DNA of 64,000 nt, from positions 62,001-126,000 of the forward strand of contig JAJRZQ010000037.1 of the NCBI GenBank assembly GCA_024275165.1, written 5' to 3'. The notes under the pieces were generated by a model. That model made no database searches, was not told the origin of the DNA, and worked only from the letters and a program-made list of their open reading frames with translations. Every line of letters begins with the position of its first letter. Positions within the stretch are counted from its first letter, which is position 1. The DNA is from a bacterium (GTDB lineage: Bacteria; SAR324; XYD2-FULL-50-16). The position numbers and the translations under genes were made by a program. Below are positions 43,160-52,094 of this stretch, piece after piece.

Positions 43160-44110
43160 ATGAGGGTCTCTGATTATATTTTTCAGTACTTAGCTGATTA
43201 TGGCGTTAAACATGTTTTTTTGGTTACTGGTGGCGGAGCAATGCACCTCAACGACGCCTTAAAAAAAGAAAAACGCATCACCTATATTACCAATCACCAT
43301 GAACAAGGCTGTGCCATCGCCGCGGAAGGCTATGCGAGGACAAACAACCGCTTGGCTGTAGTTAATGTCACCTCAGGGCCGGGGGGAACCAATGCCCTTA
43401 CTGGCGTTTTGGGCCAATGGCTTGATTCGGTACCGGTCTTGTACCTCTCCGGCCAGGTTAAGTTTGAAACGACTTTAGCCTCTGTTCCCGGTAGCGGGCT
43501 ACGCCAACTAGGGGATCAAGAGATCAATATTGTAGATATCGTTGCCCCCATTACCAAATACGCCAAACTGGTCACTGACTCCAATCACATTAAAATCGAG
43601 TTAGAAAAAGCCATTCATATCGCCACTTCAGGGAGGCCCGGCCCCGTATGGCTTGATATCCCCCTTAATGTGCAAGGCGCTCCCATCGATGTGGGCAGCC
43701 TCCCTAGTGAAGCCCTTCCCGACCTCACTCCCTCGCCTGACCCCCACCAACTTGAGGCAAAAACCAAACAAGCCGGATCTGACCTGCAAGCGGCGAAGCG
43801 GCCTTTGATTGTCGCTGGCCATGGCATCACCATCGCCGGGGCCAAAAAAGACTTTTTACAGTTGATTGATCAACTTCAAATTCCTGTGGTGACGACCTTT
43901 AACGGGTACGACCTCCTCGATACCCACTCAGACCAATTTATCGGCAGAATTGGCACCCTCGGGAGTCGGGCCGGGAACTTTGCCTTGCAAAATGCGGATC
44001 TCGTGATTTTTATTGGCACCAGAAATAATATCCGTCAGGTTAGCTACAATTGGGGCACCTTTGCAAAAAACGCCAAAAAATCATCGTCGATATTGACGCG
44101 GCAGAGCTGA
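43160..44110 (+). CDS. ThDP-dependent acetolactate-synthase-like enzyme, N-terminal part (frame broken)
   Basis: N-terminal ~306 residues of a ThDP enzyme. VKHVFLVTGGGAMHLND and ITNHHEQGCAIAAEGYA (the catalytic Glu) mark the pyrimidine-binding domain; the central domain follows. The frame then leaves the homologous course after FAKNAKK and stops at 44110. The next frame resumes exactly with IIVDIDAAELNKH. One extra A in the A6 run 44075-44080 would restore one ~600-aa protein. The start ATG 43160 (MRVSDYIFQYLADYG) matches the family. Relatives include acetolactate synthases and YerE, which attaches a two-carbon unit to a CDP-3,6-dideoxy-4-ketohexose. Confidence 0.75.
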   Translation: MRVSDYIFQYLADYGVKHVFLVTGGGAMHLNDALKKEKRITYITNHHEQGCAIAAEGYARTNNRLAVVNVTSGPGGTNALTGVLGQWLDSVPVLYLSGQVKFETTLASVPGSGLRQLGDQEINIVDIVAPITKYAKLVTDSNHIKIELEKAIHIATSGRPGPVWLDIPLNVQGAPIDVGSLPSEALPDLTPSPDPHQLEAKTKQAGSDLQAAKRPLIVAGHGITIAGAKKDFLQLIDQLQIPVVTTFNGYDLLDTHSDQFIGRIGTLGSRAGNFALQNADLVIFIGTRNNIRQVSYNWGTFAKNAKKSSSILTRQS

Positions 44111-44964
44111 ACAAACATCTGGTACCGGCCGACCTAGCCATCCATGCCGACGCAAAGGCGTTTTTAAACCAATTGAGCGAATCTTTACCCCAAGGTTTTG
44201 CGGTGGATCCCCAATGGGCGCAATGGTGTTTATTGCGCAAACATAAATACCCCGTGGTCTTAGAAGAATATAAACAACCCCCGGGTACCCCCTCTACAGT
44301 ACACCCCTACTGGTTCATCGACCGCTTAACGGCAAAAACGCCCAAAAATACCATCACCGTCGCTGCCAACGGTACGGCCTGTGTGGTGTTATTCCAAGCG
44401 GGGATTGTGAAAAAGCATCAGCGCACCTTCTGGAACTCCGGTTGCGCGGGGATGGGCTATGCCTTGCCGGCGAGCATCGGGGCCGCCTTGGCAAGTAATA
44501 AAGAAGTGATCTGCCTCACCGGGGATGGGAGTATTCAAATGAATTTGCAAGAGTTGCAAACCATCAAAGAGTACAAATTACCCATTAAGATCATTATCTT
44601 AAATAATCAGGGCTATCAGTCGATCATTCAGACCCAGACAACCTATTTTCAGGCCGACTACATCGGTTGCAATTCGGAATCTCGGGTCTCCTTTCCAGAC
44701 TTTTCAAAACTGGCAGACCTCTACGACCTAAACTACTTTAAAATTGACTCTCTAGAGACCATGGAACAGCAGATTGAGCAAGTGCTTGCCCAAAGCGGCG
44801 GCCTGATTTGCGAGGTGATGCTCTGTGATTATGCCTTTTCCCCAAGGTTATCTTCTGAAAAACTACCCGATGGCACCATGGTCTCAAAACCCCTAGAGGA
44901 CTTGTTTCCCTTTTTAGACCGGGAGGAACTTGCCTCCAATATGATTGTAAAGCCCGCTCCTTGA
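44050..44964 (+). CDS. ThDP-dependent acetolactate-synthase-like enzyme, C-terminal part (frame broken)
   Basis: C-terminal part of the same enzyme; homologous sequence begins at IIVDIDAAELNKH (about 44081). The ThDP-binding motif is intact: GDGSIQMNLQELQTIKEYKL, ending ILNNQGYQS. NSGCAGMGYALPASIGAALA precedes it. Only 27 bp after the A6 run does the frame match the family. Whether the break is a real mutation, a programmed slip or an assembly error is not decided by the sequence. It is followed by the HAD gene with a short gap. Confidence 0.75.
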   Translation: MGHLCKKRQKIIVDIDAAELNKHLVPADLAIHADAKAFLNQLSESLPQGFAVDPQWAQWCLLRKHKYPVVLEEYKQPPGTPSTVHPYWFIDRLTAKTPKNTITVAANGTACVVLFQAGIVKKHQRTFWNSGCAGMGYALPASIGAALASNKEVICLTGDGSIQMNLQELQTIKEYKLPIKIIILNNQGYQSIIQTQTTYFQADYIGCNSESRVSFPDFSKLADLYDLNYFKIDSLETMEQQIEQVLAQSGGLICEVMLCDYAFSPRLSSEKLPDGTMVSKPLEDLFPFLDREELASNMIVKPAP

Positions 44965-44969
44965 ATTTC

Positions 44970-45743
44970 ATGCCGCTAACTTTACAAGAAAAGAAACTTT
45001 TTGCCTTTGATTTAGATGGCACCCTTTATTTTGGAGACAAGATTGCGGAGGGGGCGAGCGAACTTGTTTCTTCGCTCCAGCAGGTGGGTCAGGTCGTTTT
45101 TTTCACCAACAATTCCTCCAAAACGAACGCAGAAATCCACGCCAAACTGGTTAAATTGGGCATTGCTTGTAATTTAGAAGAAGTTTATGCCACCTCAACA
45201 ACCACAGCAATGTATTTGCATGACGAACAGATCAATAATGTGTATGTTGTAGGCTCAAAAGGGTTCAAAGAAGAAATTTCCGCTTGCGGCGTCCAGGTAG
45301 TTGAAAATGGCAACGCAGACCACCTCGTTGTCGGCTTAGATTTTGCCTTCAATTACGAAACAATCAGCCAGGCCCTAACCGTATTGCTCAAAGGGGGTAA
45401 ATTCATTGTTTGCAATGAAGACGCCTCCTTTCCCGTAGAAAACAATCAGTCTAAACCGGGTTGCGGCGCCATGGTCGGCGCGATCGCTTATGCGGCGCAG
45501 CGAAAACCGGATTTCATAGTTGGAAAACCAAATACATATATTTTGTCAAAAATAGCAAAAACCTACGGGGTGAACCAAGAGGCGATCGTCGTTGTAGGGG
45601 ATAGCTATGAAAGTGACATCCAAATGGCCTTAAATTTTCAATGTCAGTCCATTTTGATCGGGAAATCAGACCAATGCATAGATATGAGTGTCATGCAAGT
45701 CGATGTCCTCTCAGATATTCTTCAATTTATCACAGGAAATTAA
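44970..45743 (+). CDS. HAD-IIA (NagD-like) phosphatase
   Basis: 257-aa HAD hydrolase of the NagD type. Motif I FDLDGTLYFGD (nucleophile Asp and acid/base Asp), motif II FFTNNSSKT, cap domain, motif III Lys in FIVGKPNTYIL, motif IV GDSYESDIQM. It dephosphorylates small sugar or nucleotide phosphates; the substrate is unknown. The start is ATG 44970; an in-frame TTG at 44961 would add three residues. The next gene starts immediately after its stop. Confidence 0.9.
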   Translation: MPLTLQEKKLFAFDLDGTLYFGDKIAEGASELVSSLQQVGQVVFFTNNSSKTNAEIHAKLVKLGIACNLEEVYATSTTTAMYLHDEQINNVYVVGSKGFKEEISACGVQVVENGNADHLVVGLDFAFNYETISQALTVLLKGGKFIVCNEDASFPVENNQSKPGCGAMVGAIAYAAQRKPDFIVGKPNTYILSKIAKTYGVNQEAIVVVGDSYESDIQMALNFQCQSILIGKSDQCIDMSVMQVDVLSDILQFITGN

Positions 45744-46526
45744 ATGAATATTTTAGAATACGAAATGCTCGAAAAGTTAAAAAAACTACGAGATCAGTAT
45801 GGTGTCATTGAGATCAAGGCGGAATACGAAAATGAAGGTAGCCGTGAAACAGAGCTCCAACGCCTAAAGGATATTTCAGAAAAGGCCAATCTACCTATTA
45901 TCATTAAAATCGGCGGAGTGGAAGCCATTACCGACATGTACAACGCCCTAACCCTAGGGGTCAAAGGAATCATCGCCCCCATGGCCGAGACCGCCTTTGC
46001 GGCAGGAAAATTTCTTAGCGCCATCGAGACCTTTATCCCCGAAGACAATCGACCCGATATCGAGTTTGCCATCAATATTGAAACCATTACAGCCTATCAA
46101 AATCTGGACGACATCTTAAACCATGAAAAAATTGGCCTCTTAAACAGCATCACCATTGGTCGAGTCGACTTCACCGCTTCCATGGGGAAAGATCGAGGTT
46201 TCGCAGATGGCCCAGAAATGCTACAGTACTGCACAGATATCTTTGAAAAATCAAGAGCTAAGGGTTTGAAAACAGCTTTAGGCGGGGCCATTTCTTTGGA
46301 TTCAAAGGAATTTCTAGCTAACTTGATTTCGAAAAAATTAATCGATAAGTTTGAAACTAGAAAGTTGGTGTACAGTACCCGTGCGCTAGATAACATTTCC
46401 GACGCGCTATATGCTGGAATTGAATTTGAATTATCTTGGCTGAAAAGCAAACGCAGGTATTACCATCGTTTAAAAGACGAAGATGAAAAACGCATTGGCA
46501 TGCTGGAAAAAAGAGTGAAGGGTTAA
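45744..46526 (+). CDS. HpcH/HpaI aldolase/citrate lyase family protein
   Basis: 260-aa protein of the pyruvate/PEP TIM-barrel aldolase group. YGVIEIKAEYENEG at the N-terminus, ALTLGVKGIIAPMAETAFAA, FAINIETITAYQNL (metal-ligand Glu) and ITIGRVDFTASMGKD (second acidic ligand) are visible. It could cleave or form a C-C bond with a pyruvate-like donor. ATG directly follows the HAD stop (TAAATG) with AGGA upstream. Partner reactions in the same block are unknown. Confidence 0.85.
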   Translation: MNILEYEMLEKLKKLRDQYGVIEIKAEYENEGSRETELQRLKDISEKANLPIIIKIGGVEAITDMYNALTLGVKGIIAPMAETAFAAGKFLSAIETFIPEDNRPDIEFAINIETITAYQNLDDILNHEKIGLLNSITIGRVDFTASMGKDRGFADGPEMLQYCTDIFEKSRAKGLKTALGGAISLDSKEFLANLISKKLIDKFETRKLVYSTRALDNISDALYAGIEFELSWLKSKRRYYHRLKDEDEKRIGMLEKRVKG

Positions 46527-46530
46527 CATC

Positions 46531-47667
46531 ATGAGCGCATCAAACTGTAGGCTATGCGGCGGTAAGCTTTTTACTGAGCCGATCTTTGAGTTGGAGGGCA
46601 TGCCCAAAGCGGCGCAATATTACCCTACTGAAGAAGAGTTTGCTGAGGACAAAGGGATTCGGTTAAACATCTACCAATGCGAGGACTGCGGTTTGGTTCA
46701 AGCCGATATCGAGCCAGTTGACTACTTTAAAGAGGTCATCACCGCCGCCTCCTTTTCAGAAAAAACAGTGGCTTATCGCCTAGGGCAGATGAACGAATTG
46801 GTTGAGCGATTTAACCTGAAGGGGAAAAAAGCCCTGGAGATCGGGTGCGCCAAGGGGGACATGCTCGATGTCCTACAAACCGCTGGTATGCGGGCCACTG
46901 GCATCGAAGGCTCTTTAGGATCGGTAGAGATCGGTCGAGCCAAGAACCGCAACCTTATTCACGGCTATATTGGCGAGCAAGAGCAAATTGAAGGCGGCCC
47001 CTATGACTTTTTTGTTTGTCTCAACTATTTAGAGCATGTGCCCGACCCAGGCAAGATCATCAAGATAATCTATAACAACACCACCCCAGACGCCGTTGGT
47101 TTTGTCACCGTTCCCAATTTAGGTTATTTGCTCGAGAGTAAATGCTTTTATGAGTTCTTAGCCGACCACCTTTCTTATTTCACGGAAAAAACCCTGACCC
47201 ATGCCTTTGAAAGCAACGGGTTCGATGTGTTAGACTGCGGTTTGATCAATAACGATAATGATGTCGTGGTGGTCGTGCAAAAAAAGCAGCGGTTACAACT
47301 AGCTGGTCAATACAGCGAGGTAACCGCTTTAATTGAAAAACTGCAACAGTTGACTCAAGAGTATAAAGCACAAAACAAAAAGGTTGCCGTTTGGGGCGCT
47401 GGGCACCGAACTTTGGCCCTTTTAGCCTTAGCAGATTTAACAGATATTGCTTTTGTGGTTGACTCAGCCCCTTTCAAACAGGGAAAATTTACCCCTGTGA
47501 CGCATTTAGATATCGTTCCGCCAGATCGATTAAAGCAAGGGGATATTGATTTAATTCTCGTCATGGTTCCCGGAATTTACCCTGAAGAAGTATACAAGAC
47601 CCTAGTCAAGATGGAACTGACCGCTAAGATTGCCCTACAAAAAGGCAACGATATCGAGTTTAAGTAA
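46531..47667 (+). CDS. SAM-dependent C-methyltransferase with zinc-binding N-terminus and C-terminal Rossmann-like domain
   Basis: 378 aa. N-terminal zinc motif (CRLCGG...YQCEDCGLVQ) as in Methyltransf_13 sugar C-methyltransferases, SAM-binding core with KALEIGCAKGDMLDVL and LNYLEHVPDPG, and a C-terminal nucleotide-fold domain (KKVAVWGAGHRTLALLALA). Relatives methylate carbon 3 of 4-keto-deoxysugar nucleotides. The same kind of C-terminal domain recurs at the N-terminus of the radical SAM protein at 49803. It starts four bases after the aldolase stop. Confidence 0.88.
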   Translation: MSASNCRLCGGKLFTEPIFELEGMPKAAQYYPTEEEFAEDKGIRLNIYQCEDCGLVQADIEPVDYFKEVITAASFSEKTVAYRLGQMNELVERFNLKGKKALEIGCAKGDMLDVLQTAGMRATGIEGSLGSVEIGRAKNRNLIHGYIGEQEQIEGGPYDFFVCLNYLEHVPDPGKIIKIIYNNTTPDAVGFVTVPNLGYLLESKCFYEFLADHLSYFTEKTLTHAFESNGFDVLDCGLINNDNDVVVVVQKKQRLQLAGQYSEVTALIEKLQQLTQEYKAQNKKVAVWGAGHRTLALLALADLTDIAFVVDSAPFKQGKFTPVTHLDIVPPDRLKQGDIDLILVMVPGIYPEEVYKTLVKMELTAKIALQKGNDIEFK

Positions 47668-47689
47668 TTTCACAATCGGAGCAAACATT

Positions 47690-48775
47690 ATGGAAGCAAA
47701 AGTTCAGCCACGAATTTTTTCAGCAAAAAAAATAAAAATCTAAGAAGTAGCTCCCATCAAAACCCCTTTTTCCGCGCATATTGATATTTGCAGCGTCTGT
47801 AACTTCCTATGTAGTTTCTGTTTTCAAGCAGATAAACAGGGGATGAAAGAGGCGGGGCTAAAGCGGGGTTACATGGAAATGGGTCTCTTTAAAAAGATTG
47901 TGGACGATTTATCTGAATTTGAAGACAAATTTAAGAAAATCAAAATCGGCAACCACGGTGAGCCCACCATGCACCCGCTGCTTCCCGAGATGATCGCCTA
48001 TGCGAAACAAAAAGATGTCGCAGAAATCATCGAAGTCTTTACCAATGGTTCCAAATTATCCCCAAAACTCAATTTGGCCATGGTTGAGGCTGGTTTGGAT
48101 CGGATCAATATCTCCTTAGAAGGCCTGACCGTTGAAAGGTACAAAGAAGTCGCCGGGGTTAAAGTCGATCTGGATGAGATGATCGCCAACATGACTCATC
48201 TCTATGAAAACCGGGGGGATTGTAAGATCTATATTAAAATCGTGGATCAAACGAGCGCACTAAAAAAGAAACCAGACGATGCCCCCCATGTGATGACGCC
48301 TAAAGAGCGCAAATTGTTTTTCGATACCTATGGCAACATCTGCGATGAGATCTATATCGAAAAAATTGTTCCTCAATGGGCTTTGACTCAAGAAGAAGAG
48401 CAAAATGTCGTCGCCCTTACAGGAATGTATGACCAGCCGATTGAAAGGTACAAAGAGGTCTGCCCCTTTATTTTCATGTATCTACATTTCAACTGGGATG
48501 GCAAAACCAGCCCCTGCACTTTAGATTGGCCCAGAAAAGTCACGATTGGCGATGTCTCTAAAGAGAGCGCCATAAAGATTTGGGAAGGGCAGAGCTTACG
48601 AGACCTCCAAATTGCGCAACTCGAAGGAAAACGCTGCGATGTTGACTTTTGCAACGAATGTTCTGCCCCCATGGTTTGCTGCACCGAGAATTTTGATCCC
48701 TATATGGAAAGCATTTTGAAAAAAGTCGGCCCCCCAAGCAAAGGCCCAAACCCTTGGGTAGTGGTAAAATCATAA
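47690..48775 (+). pseudogene. Radical SAM/SPASM-like protein interrupted by an in-frame TAA
   Basis: From ATG 47690 the frame reads MEAKVQPRIFSAKKIKI and meets TAA at 47741. The same frame then continues without a stop: EVAPIKTPFSAHIDICSVCN, then FLCSFC, giving the CX3CX2C cluster (Cys codons at 47798, 47810, 47819), and on to 48775. After the TAA the first ATG is 47843, beyond all three cluster Cys, so a protein started there (310 aa) could not bind the Fe-S cluster. Later Cys (e.g. CDVDFCNECSAPMVCC) suit a SPASM-like accessory cluster. The gene is broken, or the TAA is read through, or the base is wrong. Confidence 0.75.
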
Positions 48776-48792
48776 CTTAACCAATTGAAAAA

Positions 48793-49644
48793 ATGAAAAT
48801 TCTGATTACTGGTACCAACGGCTTTGTTGGTCACAACATCCAAGACTATTTTACCCCAAGGTACAATGACCTGCATTGCCCAAAGAGGGCTGAACTCGAT
48901 TTAACCGATGCGGGCGCGGTCGAAAATTATCTTTCCAGGCATCAAATTGATGTCATTATCCATTGCGGGGTGACCCTCACCTCCGTAGAGCAAAACCTGA
49001 AGATGTATTTTAATCTTGAGCGTTGTTCAAAGTTTTTTGGCAAGATGATTTTAGTTGGTTCTGGCGCTGAGTACGACCCAAAGCATTACAAACCCATGAT
49101 GACCGAGAACTATTTTGGTCAGCATATCCCTAGCGATATCTATGGGTTTTCAAAGTATGTGATAGGCAAAGATGTGGAAAAAGACCCAAAAAATGTATTC
49201 AACCTCCGGGTTTTTGGAATCTACGGGAAATATGAAGATTATGGCCGTCGTTTCATCTCAAATAATATTTGTAGAGTTTTAGCCGGAAAAGACATTTCCA
49301 TGAATCGCAATATGAAGTTTGATTATCTCTATGTTGATGATTTCTGTAGAATTTTAGATATCTTTATCCAAAGCGAACCCAAACATAAAAGCTACAATGT
49401 GTGTACAGCTACACCCATTGATTTTTTAAAAATCGCCTCGATCATCAATGAAGTCGATGGCAATCAACGCCAGATCATGGTCAAGCAAGAGGGGATGAAT
49501 CCAGAATATTCTGGTGACAATTCGTTGTTGCTCAGCGAGTTTAAAGAGGTGCGCTTTACAGAGCCAAAAGCTGCGATCGCCGAATTGTACAACTGGTACA
49601 AAAATGAAAGCGGCATCGCCTTTGATGAAATGGAATTTGGCTAA
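48793..49644 (+). CDS. NAD-dependent nucleotide-sugar epimerase/dehydratase
   Basis: 283-aa extended SDR. MKILITGTNGFVGHNIQDYF carries the GxxGxxG nucleotide motif; DIYGFSKYVIGKD provides the YxxxK catalytic pair (Y-GFS-K); FGIYGKYEDYGRR follows. Likely oxidoreduction or epimerisation of a nucleotide sugar in the glycan pathway. It follows the radical SAM gene by 17 bp. Confidence 0.88.
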   Translation: MKILITGTNGFVGHNIQDYFTPRYNDLHCPKRAELDLTDAGAVENYLSRHQIDVIIHCGVTLTSVEQNLKMYFNLERCSKFFGKMILVGSGAEYDPKHYKPMMTENYFGQHIPSDIYGFSKYVIGKDVEKDPKNVFNLRVFGIYGKYEDYGRRFISNNICRVLAGKDISMNRNMKFDYLYVDDFCRILDIFIQSEPKHKSYNVCTATPIDFLKIASIINEVDGNQRQIMVKQEGMNPEYSGDNSLLLSEFKEVRFTEPKAAIAELYNWYKNESGIAFDEMEFG

Positions 49645-49802
49645 ACCATCGTCTCAACTCGGCCGGTTCATTCTCTTTGGAGGCAGGATTTGGGTCGGTT
49701 TCCTGCATAGCTCAAACCCACCTTGGACTTGATCAAAAAGCATCAAACCATAAAAAGGTATATATTTTAACATATTAGCCAGTGAAGGCTGCTAGGTAAC
49801 CT

Positions 49803-51116
49803 ATGAATGCGGTAGTTGAAGGCCTGATAAATAAAGTGGGCAATAAGCCCTTGGTAATTTGGGGCGCAAGAATGACGGGAATCGGTTTTTTACGATTCGC
49901 CAAAAAATATGAATTAAATCCCATTGGGTTTGTCGATTCGGACACTTCACTAACCGGAAGAAATATCAGTGGCCTACCGATTGGGCTGCCTAAAGAGATC
50001 CTCAGCTTAAAAAAACAGCATCAAGACTTAATCATTGTTGTCGCTGTATCGATTAAAGAAGATGAGATCATTAGCAGCCTTGCAAAAATGGGCGTCTCCG
50101 GGGCAGAAATTGTCAATTATCACGATCTGACAAAGACTTTTTTTACCATTGATATTGTCGGCAGTTGTAACCTCAAATGCCCCTCCTGCCCACAAAGTAT
50201 GACTGGCTTGGCCCCAAAGGGATTCATGTCTTTAGAGACCTATAAAAAGGTGACCGACAAGATTTTAAAAGAAGTGGATATTGCCAGCCATGTCAGTCTT
50301 TATAGCTGGGGCGAGCCTTTTTTACATTCCGAGCTGCCTGGAATTATTGAGCACACCCACTCCCTAGGGATTGCCACGGCCGTTTCGACCAATCTATCGA
50401 TTGTCTCGACCAAGCAAATCAAAGCGATCATGAAAACCGGCCCAGATTATCTAAAAATCTCGATTTCCGGTTTCTACCCCGAGGCTTATGACTCCACCCA
50501 TACTGGTGGGAATATCAATTTAGTGAAATCCAATCTATATCGGCTAAGGTATTTGATTGATAAATATAATGTTTCTGTCTTCGTTGAGGTAAATTATCAC
50601 CTCTATACCAACAACATCGGGGAAGATCTCATCCAAATCAAGAAACTCTGCAAGGATTTAGACTTTGCCCTTTCCCCCTGCTATTCTTTAGTCGCCCCTG
50701 TAGAACGCGTTGTGGACTATTGCGAGGGGAGAATAGATGAAGAGACCAAGCAACTCACCAATTTGCTTTTAGTGAGCATCGATAAAGGGTTAGAAATTGC
50801 CAAACCCTACAGTCACCTGCCTTGTCGATTTTTAACCAATCAATTAAACATCAATTGGGACCTCAGTGTGCCCCTTTGCTGCGTGGTTTTTGATCGGCAA
50901 ACCTCTTCAATCGTCGATAATTTTTTAGAGACCCCTTTAAAAAAAATCAACGAGAAAAAAATCGGTCACCCCCAATGCACCAAGTGCTTTGAGCATAACA
51001 TCCCCCACTATCAATTGGGGGTCAATCAACCAGAATGGGCCAAAGAAGCCGATCGCGTCATCAAAGAGCGACATTTGAATGATTCCGGCCTAAGGCTATC
51101 CATGGACAGGCTTTAA
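49803..51116 (+). CDS. Radical SAM/SPASM-like protein fused to an N-terminal Rossmann-like domain
   Basis: 437 aa. Residues ~1-110: nucleotide-fold domain (KPLVIWGARMTGIGFLRFA; GFVDSDTSLTGRNISGLPIG), as in sugar-modifying enzymes. Residues ~115-400: radical SAM core with IVGSCNLKCPSCPQS (CX3CX2C intact) and a C-terminal Cys set (LCCVVFD, CTKCFEH) resembling SPASM. The substrate is unknown. It is separated from the epimerase by 158 bp, which could hold a promoter (AT-rich, TATATT near 49760). Confidence 0.82.
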   Translation: MNAVVEGLINKVGNKPLVIWGARMTGIGFLRFAKKYELNPIGFVDSDTSLTGRNISGLPIGLPKEILSLKKQHQDLIIVVAVSIKEDEIISSLAKMGVSGAEIVNYHDLTKTFFTIDIVGSCNLKCPSCPQSMTGLAPKGFMSLETYKKVTDKILKEVDIASHVSLYSWGEPFLHSELPGIIEHTHSLGIATAVSTNLSIVSTKQIKAIMKTGPDYLKISISGFYPEAYDSTHTGGNINLVKSNLYRLRYLIDKYNVSVFVEVNYHLYTNNIGEDLIQIKKLCKDLDFALSPCYSLVAPVERVVDYCEGRIDEETKQLTNLLLVSIDKGLEIAKPYSHLPCRFLTNQLNINWDLSVPLCCVVFDRQTSSIVDNFLETPLKKINEKKIGHPQCTKCFEHNIPHYQLGVNQPEWAKEADRVIKERHLNDSGLRLSMDRL

Positions 51117-51125
51117 AGGGTAGAG

Positions 51126-52085
51126 ATGACGGGTAAAAAAAAGATCAGCATTGTAACCCCCTGTTACAATGAAGAAGAAAACATCAAAGATGTCTACGAA
51201 GCAGTCAAGACTATCCGAGATCAATTCCCCCATTACGCCTGGGAACACCTTTTCATCGATAACGCCTCCAAAGATGGAACCGTTGCCAAGCTGAAAGAAT
51301 TGGCGGCGATCGACAAAGATGTCAAAATCATTGTCAACCTCAAGAATTTTGGGCATATTCGCTCCCATGTCCACGGCTATCTTTCGGCTACGGGGGATGC
51401 GGTCATTGCCTTCTTTTGTGACCTGCAAGACCCCCCAGAGATGATCACCAAATTTATTCACAAGTGGGAAGAAGGTTATGATGTGGTCGTTGGAGTCAAG
51501 AGTTCGAGTGATGAAAATTTTCTTATGTTTACACTAAGGAAAATATTTTATATGATTATGTATAAAATTTCAGAGACGGATTCGATTAAGAATTTCACGG
51601 GTTTTGCACTATATGACAAATCTTTTTTTGACATCTATCGTACTCTAAAAGAACCCTATCCCTACTTTCGAGGGATCGTAGCGGAGTTTGGGCAAAATCG
51701 CTTTGAAATACCTTATGTGCAGAGAACAAGAAAAAAAGGGAAATCAAAAAACAATTTTTACACCCTCTATGACTCTGCCATGTTGGGATTTGTACAACAA
51801 TCCAAAATCCCTCTTAGATTGGCCAGTTTTATTGGCTTTGGTTCCGCTGTTCTGAGTTTTTTGTTTGCCATAGGGTACCTAGTGTATAAATTACTCTTCT
51901 GGGACAGTGTTCTGGTAGGCATGGCACCTTTGGGAATTGGCCTGTTTTTTTTCGGAGCCGTTCAATTATTTTTCATCGGCATTATTGGCGAGTATGTTGG
52001 CACGATTTTAACGGAAATTAAAAATCGACCCTTAGTGATAGAAAAGGAACGAATCAATTTTGAGGGCAACGACTCAATCAAATAG
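51126..52085 (+). CDS. GT2 glycosyltransferase with two C-terminal membrane helices (GtrB/DPM1-like)
   Basis: 319 aa. N-terminal GT2 fold: ISIVTPCYNEEENIKDVYEA, metal site CDLQDPPEMI, then YDVVVGVKSSSDENF. Two membrane helices near the C-terminus (ASFIGFGSAVLSFLFAIGYL; LGIGLFFFGAVQLFFIGIIG). Such enzymes make polyprenyl-phosphate sugars for membrane glycosylation. A GtrA-type flippase is encoded nearby at 54.4 kb. AAAGGG before ATG supports the start. Confidence 0.92.
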   Translation: MTGKKKISIVTPCYNEEENIKDVYEAVKTIRDQFPHYAWEHLFIDNASKDGTVAKLKELAAIDKDVKIIVNLKNFGHIRSHVHGYLSATGDAVIAFFCDLQDPPEMITKFIHKWEEGYDVVVGVKSSSDENFLMFTLRKIFYMIMYKISETDSIKNFTGFALYDKSFFDIYRTLKEPYPYFRGIVAEFGQNRFEIPYVQRTRKKGKSKNNFYTLYDSAMLGFVQQSKIPLRLASFIGFGSAVLSFLFAIGYLVYKLLFWDSVLVGMAPLGIGLFFFGAVQLFFIGIIGEYVGTILTEIKNRPLVIEKERINFEGNDSIK

Positions 52086-52094
52086 GAGAAATAC

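Noticed and set aside
44065-44081. Programmed -1 frameshift in the ThDP gene
   Set aside because: The A6 run is preceded by C, so the heptamer does not satisfy X XXY YYZ in the zero frame, and no stimulatory stem is clear. An indel is simpler.
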